Part shown: in pieces, positions 60,403 to 64,000 of the stretch
How the letters are laid out: each line of letters opens with the position of its first letter
Numbering within the stretch: position 1 is the stretch's first letter
Assembly: GCA_002336105.1 (NCBI GenBank)
Contig: DDEQ01000016.1
Location: 68,477 to 132,476, forward strand
Direction of reading: 5' to 3'
Origin: Chthonomonas sp. UBA1950
GTDB taxonomy: Bacteria > Armatimonadota > Fimbriimonadia > Fimbriimonadales > Fimbriimonadaceae
Length of the DNA: 64,000 nucleotides
The notes under the pieces: generated by a model
Database searches by the model: none
Told to the model about the DNA's origin: nothing
The model's input: the letters and a program-made list of their open reading frames with translations, nothing else
Translations under genes and position numbers: made by a program

Positions 60403-61425
60403 TCAGTAAGCGTGTTTCGCTTTATCGAATATCTCGCGAAGAAATGCCCCTGTATGCGAACGTTCGTTTCGCGCAATGTCCTCCGGGGTTCCCACTCCGA
60501 CGACCATTCCACCACCATTACCGCCTTCCGGCCCCATGTCGATGAGGTAGTCAGCCGTTTTGATGACATCCAAATTGTGCTCGATCACCAAAACGGTGTT
60601 TCCTTGATCGACGAGTCGATGTAAAACAAGCAGTAACTTTCGAACGTCTTCAAAGTGAAGACCGGTTGTCGGTTCGTCCAAGATATAGATCGTATTTCCC
60701 GTCTGACGTTTTGAAAGTTCTGCCGCGAGTTTGATTCGTTGCGCTTCGCCACCGCTTAGAGTAGTCGCAGGCTGTCCCATCCGAATATATCCAAGCCCTA
60801 CTTCGCCGAGGGTCTCCAGCTTGCGATAGATTTTGGGGATCGGCTTAAAGAACTCAATCGCGTCCTCTATGGTCATTTCCAGAATATCAGCGATATTCTT
60901 TCCCTTATAGCGAACCTCTAGCGTCTCACGGTTATATCGTTTGCCTTTACAGACCTCGCAAGGCACATAGACATCGGGCAAAAAGACCATCTCGATCTTC
61001 AGCACACCGTCTCCCTTACATGCCTCACAGCGGCCACCTTTGACGTTAAAGCTAAATCGACCGTTCTTATAGCCTCTTATCTTCGCATCCTGGGTCAATG
61101 CGAACAGCTCTCGAATCATATCGAAGGTGCCTGTGTAAGTAGCCGGGTTGGATCGCGGAGTTCGACCAATCGGCGATTGATCAATATCAATCACCTTATC
61201 TAACTGATCCAGACCTTCAACCGAGTCATGCTTTTCCCATACGGCACGGGTACCGTGCAGGTCATACATCAGGCGAGGAAACAGCGTATCCTGGATGAGG
61301 GTTGACTTACCTGAACCTGAAACACCTGTCACGCAAACGAATAACCCCAAGGGAATCGATACATCGACGCCCTTGAGGTTATTGCCTCGTGCATTGCGTA
61401 TAGTCAGCCAACCGGTCGAAGACAC
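60403..61425 (-). CDS. uvrA: excinuclease ABC subunit A, C-terminal half (split UvrA, ATPase domain II)
   Basis: 340 aa from GTG 61425; an in-frame TGA 9 nt upstream means the gene cannot start earlier. It is exactly the second UvrA module: WLTIRNARGNNLKGVDVSIP opening, Walker A GVSGSGKST (34-42), zinc finger CEAC (133-136) and CEVC (156-159), signature LSGGEAQR (223-230), Walker B YILDEPTT (247-254). All catalytic motifs are intact. The first module is at 2529-4535. TAGACT lies 8 nt before the GTG. The two products must assemble to give a working UvrA, unless a full-length copy exists elsewhere. Confidence 0.93.
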   Translation of the reverse strand: MSSTGWLTIRNARGNNLKGVDVSIPLGLFVCVTGVSGSGKSTLIQDTLFPRLMYDLHGTRAVWEKHDSVEGLDQLDKVIDIDQSPIGRTPRSNPATYTGTFDMIRELFALTQDAKIRGYKNGRFSFNVKGGRCEACKGDGVLKIEMVFLPDVYVPCEVCKGKRYNRETLEVRYKGKNIADILEMTIEDAIEFFKPIPKIYRKLETLGEVGLGYIRMGQPATTLSGGEAQRIKLAAELSKRQTGNTIYILDEPTTGLHFEDVRKLLLVLHRLVDQGNTVLVIEHNLDVIKTADYLIDMGPEGGNGGGMVVGVGTPEDIARNERSHTGAFLREIFDKAKHAY

Positions 61426-61471
61426 TAGATATCAGTCTACGTTATTTCAGTGCAGAATTGCACCAAAAACG

Positions 61472-62452
61472 TTACAACGCAACCGCTATCTCGAGAATGG
61501 TGACCTTGCCGTTCGGCTCAAACGGACAAGTGCCAATGATCGCTGGCAGGACCCAAACATCGCCCGCTTTTACCTCTTCTGTACCGAGTTTTCCGCACCC
61601 TTCAGCGCAAACAATCACGCGCATTTCGTTTGGAGTTCCAACCAAAAATGGAACAGATCCTTGAATGCGTTCTGTAATGAAAAACTCACAGCGGAACAGC
61701 TCTTCTCTGCGAACAGGATTATCAGAGATCAAGCCAGGAGTAATCGGGCCGACAGGTCCTTGCTGAAAATTGGTGCATGCAATCGCTTGCTCAATATGCA
61801 GGTCTCTCGACTTGCCAGTTTTAGAGTCAACTCTGTTCCAGTCATACAACCGGTAAGTGACGTCGCTGTTTTGCTGAACCTCAAAAACAACCACTCCGCC
61901 GCCGAGAGCGTGGACCGTTCCTGCGGGGATAAAAACGCCATCTCCAACAACCGGATGGAAACTCGCAAGGTCATCCTCTACAGTTCCGTTTGATGACTTT
62001 TCTCGCATCGATTCTGGTGTCGCGCCTGGATTGAGGCCAGCATAGATGCTACTTTCCGCATCGGCTTCAAGAACGAGCCAAGCCTCAGTTTTTCCTCGCT
62101 CGCCTGCGGGGAGAAGATCCTTATGGGCGTCAGAAGGATGCACCTGAACGGAAAGCATTTCCGCCGCATCGAGGAACTTCAAGAGAAGCGGGAATCGAGT
62201 GAACTTGCCCTCTTGGGCACCTAGCATCTCTTTCGGATGATTGGCTAAGAGCTGCGTGAGAGCAACTCCGGCGAGATCGCCGTTAGCTACGACACTAGCA
62301 TAGTCATCTCGATCGCTCAGTATCCAAGCTTCGCCGATCGGCTCATCGCCGGGAAGGTGGGTTCGACTGAGTTTTTCGAGTTTCCTACCGCCCCATAGGC
62401 GGTACTGAAAAATAGGTTCAAAACGGAGCGGGTAAAGCGGGAGAGTAGGCAC
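61472..62452 (-). CDS. manA: mannose-6-phosphate isomerase
   Basis: 326 aa from GTG 62452. Cupin-type class I isomerase: FQYRLWGGRKLEKL, LLKFLDAAEMLSVQVHPSD (zinc Gln/His), EAWLVLEADAESSIYAG, FIPAGTVHALGGGVVVFEVQ. Interconverts mannose-6-P and fructose-6-P, feeding GDP-sugars. Preceded by AAAGG. Same-strand neighbours are the FHA gene and the UvrA C-half. Confidence 0.92.
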   Translation of the reverse strand: MPTLPLYPLRFEPIFQYRLWGGRKLEKLSRTHLPGDEPIGEAWILSDRDDYASVVANGDLAGVALTQLLANHPKEMLGAQEGKFTRFPLLLKFLDAAEMLSVQVHPSDAHKDLLPAGERGKTEAWLVLEADAESSIYAGLNPGATPESMREKSSNGTVEDDLASFHPVVGDGVFIPAGTVHALGGGVVVFEVQQNSDVTYRLYDWNRVDSKTGKSRDLHIEQAIACTNFQQGPVGPITPGLISDNPVRREELFRCEFFITERIQGSVPFLVGTPNEMRVIVCAEGCGKLGTEEVKAGDVWVLPAIIGTCPFEPNGKVTILEIAVAL

Positions 62453-62496
62453 TTGCCTTTAATTGTTCCCGCTTATCCACATTGTTTTCTAGGTGA

Positions 62497-62979
62497 TTAG
62501 CCTAGATGAAACACAAGTCGCGCATTTCCGAGAGCAATTTCTTGCCCATCAGCCAGCTCAGCCTCGTCAACCTTCTCAAAATCGCTTTTCAACAAGAATG
62601 TGCCGTTAGCGGAACCCAGATCGCGGATCTTCCAAATTCCGTCCTCTAGTGATATCTTCGCGTGTTTTCGCGAAACATAAACGCCTTCTGGCTGAGCGCC
62701 TAAATCGACATCGATAGGACCGACGGCGGGGTCAAATCGCCCAATAACGGCTGAACCCACGATGGGGTATTCCACATCGGTTTCTACTCCTCCACGCTTG
62801 ACCACGAGCTTTGCCGAGTCTGTGGCAACCACCGGCGGCTCAACGACGGCCTCTACGGGCTCGACGGCTTCTTCTGGGGCATCTACTGTGCCGACTGGGG
62901 CATCATTGTTTAGGTCGTCAACCATTTTCTCGTCCTTATCTCGGTTCATCCTGGCGTTTTCACTAGCCATTTCGAACAT
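62497..62979 (-). CDS. FHA-domain protein
   Basis: 160 aa. An acidic, Val/Glu/Pro-rich N-terminal half (about 20-55) and a C-terminal FHA domain with GSAVIGRFDP, VSRKHAKISLEDG and DLGSANGTFLLKS, the phosphothreonine-binding residues. Probably reads Hanks-type kinase phosphorylation, of which the PP2C at 14 kb would be the eraser. A later start at the second or third Met is possible. Confidence 0.82.
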   Translation of the reverse strand: MFEMASENARMNRDKDEKMVDDLNNDAPVGTVDAPEEAVEPVEAVVEPPVVATDSAKLVVKRGGVETDVEYPIVGSAVIGRFDPAVGPIDVDLGAQPEGVYVSRKHAKISLEDGIWKIRDLGSANGTFLLKSDFEKVDEAELADGQEIALGNARLVFHLG

Positions 62980-63105
62980 CTGTCGTGATGATAGACCAAG
63001 TTTTGTGGGTGTTTCGTTCAGATTCGTACCTTGAGCTTCATAAAGCGCACAACAAAATATTCCAAGCGCCTGACGCGGCTGAGTCAGGTGCTACTTGGAG
63101 CGAAC

Positions 63106-63111
63106 TATAAT
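63106..63111 (+). promoter_or_regulatory. consensus -10 TATAAT, 6 nt before GTG
   Basis: Perfect TATAAT followed by 6 nt and GTG at 63118. The best example of the leaderless pattern; it points to 63118 rather than 63031 as the start of the GNAT gene. Confidence 0.6.
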
Positions 63112-63117
63112 TGCATC

Positions 63118-63696
63118 GTGCTCAGGCCAAAGAACCAGTCGCAGTATCCTCACTTTGAAACGGATAGGCTCATTCTCCGGCCTGTGTCTCTGAACGACGC
63201 ACCGCAAATACAACTTTTGATCAACGATTGGGAAGTTGTAAAGTGGCTTTCGGATGCGATTCCCTGGCCGTATCCAGCTAACGGCGCCGAAGAATATCTT
63301 TCTCGAACCTTAAGTGAGATAGCTGAAGGGGGAAGATATGTGTGGGCAATCACTTTGAAGTCAGATGAGGAATCAAAACTGATTGGGGTGATTGATCTAT
63401 TCCCAAACAATCCAAACGATCATCGCGGATTTTGGCTAGCCTCTAGATTTCATGGAAAGGGGTTCATGCGCGAAGCCATTATTCCTGTGACCGACTTTGC
63501 ATTCGAAGTTCTCCAAATGGAGTTTCTCTATCTGAGTAACGCTGAGCCAAACGTTGCTTCTCATCGTTTAAAGGAGATTTCTGGGGCAGAGATCATTGAA
63601 ATCACGCCTGATTGCGGATTTGTCTCGGGTCGTTTCTCTTCGATTAAATGGAGATTGACACATGAAAACTGGCAGTTTGCGAAGTGTAAGTTGTAG
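63118..63696 (+). CDS. GNAT family N-acetyltransferase (RimJ/RimL type)
   Basis: 192 aa from GTG 63118; a TTG at 63031 would give 221. The domain starts HFETDRLILRPVSLNDAPQI, typical of RimJ/RimL, with KLIGVIDLFP, FWLASRFHGKGFMREAI (acetyl-CoA loop region) and FLYLSNAEPNVASHRL. May acetylate a protein N-terminus or small amine; substrate unknown. It faces the 16S rRNA gene convergently, separated by the rRNA terminator. Confidence 0.8.
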   Translation: MLRPKNQSQYPHFETDRLILRPVSLNDAPQIQLLINDWEVVKWLSDAIPWPYPANGAEEYLSRTLSEIAEGGRYVWAITLKSDEESKLIGVIDLFPNNPNDHRGFWLASRFHGKGFMREAIIPVTDFAFEVLQMEFLYLSNAEPNVASHRLKEISGAEIIEITPDCGFVSGRFSSIKWRLTHENWQFAKCKL

Positions 63697-63724
63697 AGTT
63701 CCAAATCAACGAAATTTGACGAAC

Positions 63725-63755
63725 AAAAAAAGCCAGTTCCTTATGAGAACTGACT
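63725..63755 (-). terminator. intrinsic terminator downstream of 16S rRNA
   Basis: On the minus strand GTCAGTTC ... GGAACTGGC pairs around CTCATAA and runs into seven T (63731-63725). It lies about 95 nt after the 16S 3' end and would stop transcription before any 23S gene. Confidence 0.75.
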
Positions 63756-63848
63756 ACTTTGTTTGAACTTGAGAGCTTCAAGAGGTCGTTCAGAATAATC
63801 GACCTGGATATGTCTCTACTTACATGAAGCAGAGAGTGCTTATCCTTT

Positions 63849-64000
63849 AAGGAGGTGATCCACCCACACCTTCCGGTACGGGTACCTTGTTACGACTTAG
63901 TCCCCCTTACTCCCCTCACCTTCGGCCGCTCTTTCCTTACGGTTAAGCCACGGACTTCGGGTGAAGACAATTCAGGTGACTTGACGGGCGGTGTGTACAA
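63849..64000 (-). rRNA. rrs: 16S rRNA, 3' end (partial)
   Basis: The minus strand reads TTGTACACACCGCCCGTCAA at the window edge, then GTCGTAACAAGG and ends GGATCACCTCCTTAA with the anti-Shine-Dalgarno. About the last 150 nt of the gene; the rest lies beyond the right edge. No tRNA or 23S follows downstream within the 150 nt before the GNAT gene. Confidence 0.97.

Noticed and set aside
1..64000. CRISPR arrays, tRNA genes, insertion sequences, prophage
   Set aside because: Intergenic stretches were read for spaced repeats, tRNA T-arm sequence and transposase motifs; none was found.

Overview
The window looks like a chromosomal segment from a free-living, Gram-negative-type (diderm) bacterium, probably of the Armatimonadota and most likely a Fimbriimonadia-like lineage. 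Evidence for this: several pseudopilins with the FTLIELLVVIAIIAIL leader and the H-X9-DG style tail that are multiplied in this phylum; an outer-membrane-barrel-like protein; moderate G+C; many genes with no Shine-Dalgarno; and a 16S rRNA 3' end. The placement is inference from gene style, not from a tree. No transposase, phage, CRISPR array or tRNA gene was seen.

Layout. 0-8 kb: DNA polymerase III delta (5' cut by the window edge), an orphan sugar-type ABC ATPase, the N-terminal half of UvrA, an EAL/HDOD protein, a uroporphyrinogen-decarboxylase-like protein and PheS. 8-15 kb: a FliL-like protein, AlaS with a coupled small protein, a secreted glycosidase-like protein and a PP2C phosphatase. 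15-21 kb: a pseudopilin gene behind a cobalamin riboswitch, a small exported protein, a leader-ORF/terminator followed by a polysaccharide deacetylase and glycosyltransferase, an ECF sigma/anti-sigma/response-regulator cluster and a class II aldolase. 21-30 kb: a DUF5916-like barrel protein, a VanZ-like membrane protein coupled to a large exported protein, class II fructose-bisphosphate aldolase, a Tat-type phosphoesterase, CsaA and methylglyoxal synthase. 30-41 kb: a DprA-like protein, threonine dehydrogenase, another ECF sigma factor, a YjfB-like peptide, M14 peptidase, FemAB/GNAT-type and GT2 proteins, a lipoprotein, Pgk, and a cysteine-rich secreted protein coupled to a membrane-anchored protein. 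41-53 kb: RhaA, IlvA, S10 peptidase, GpsA, FucI, Kbl, a coiled-coil protein, HtpX-type protease and a diguanylate cyclase. 53-64 kb: MetG, a pseudopilin and its decayed tandem copy, SpeE, a homocysteine methyltransferase/MTHFR fusion, the C-terminal half of UvrA, ManA, an FHA protein, a GNAT protein and the 3' end of a 16S rRNA gene followed by a terminator.

How the parts connect. Glycolysis and sugar metabolism are well represented (Fba, Pgk, GpsA, MgsA, ManA, RhaA, FucI, class II aldolase), as is threonine catabolism to glycine (Tdh at 31 kb plus Kbl at 49 kb). Surface and signalling functions recur: pseudopilins, c-di-GMP proteins, ECF sigma factors, a FliL-like and a YjfB-like protein.

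The strongest unusual signals are: UvrA split cleanly into two genes 56 kb apart; a cobalamin riboswitch in front of a lone pseudopilin gene; a repeated TANNNT box exactly 6 nt before start codons (leaderless mRNAs); in-frame palindromic insertions in alaS; and a 16S rRNA gene that ends at its own terminator with no linked 23S.
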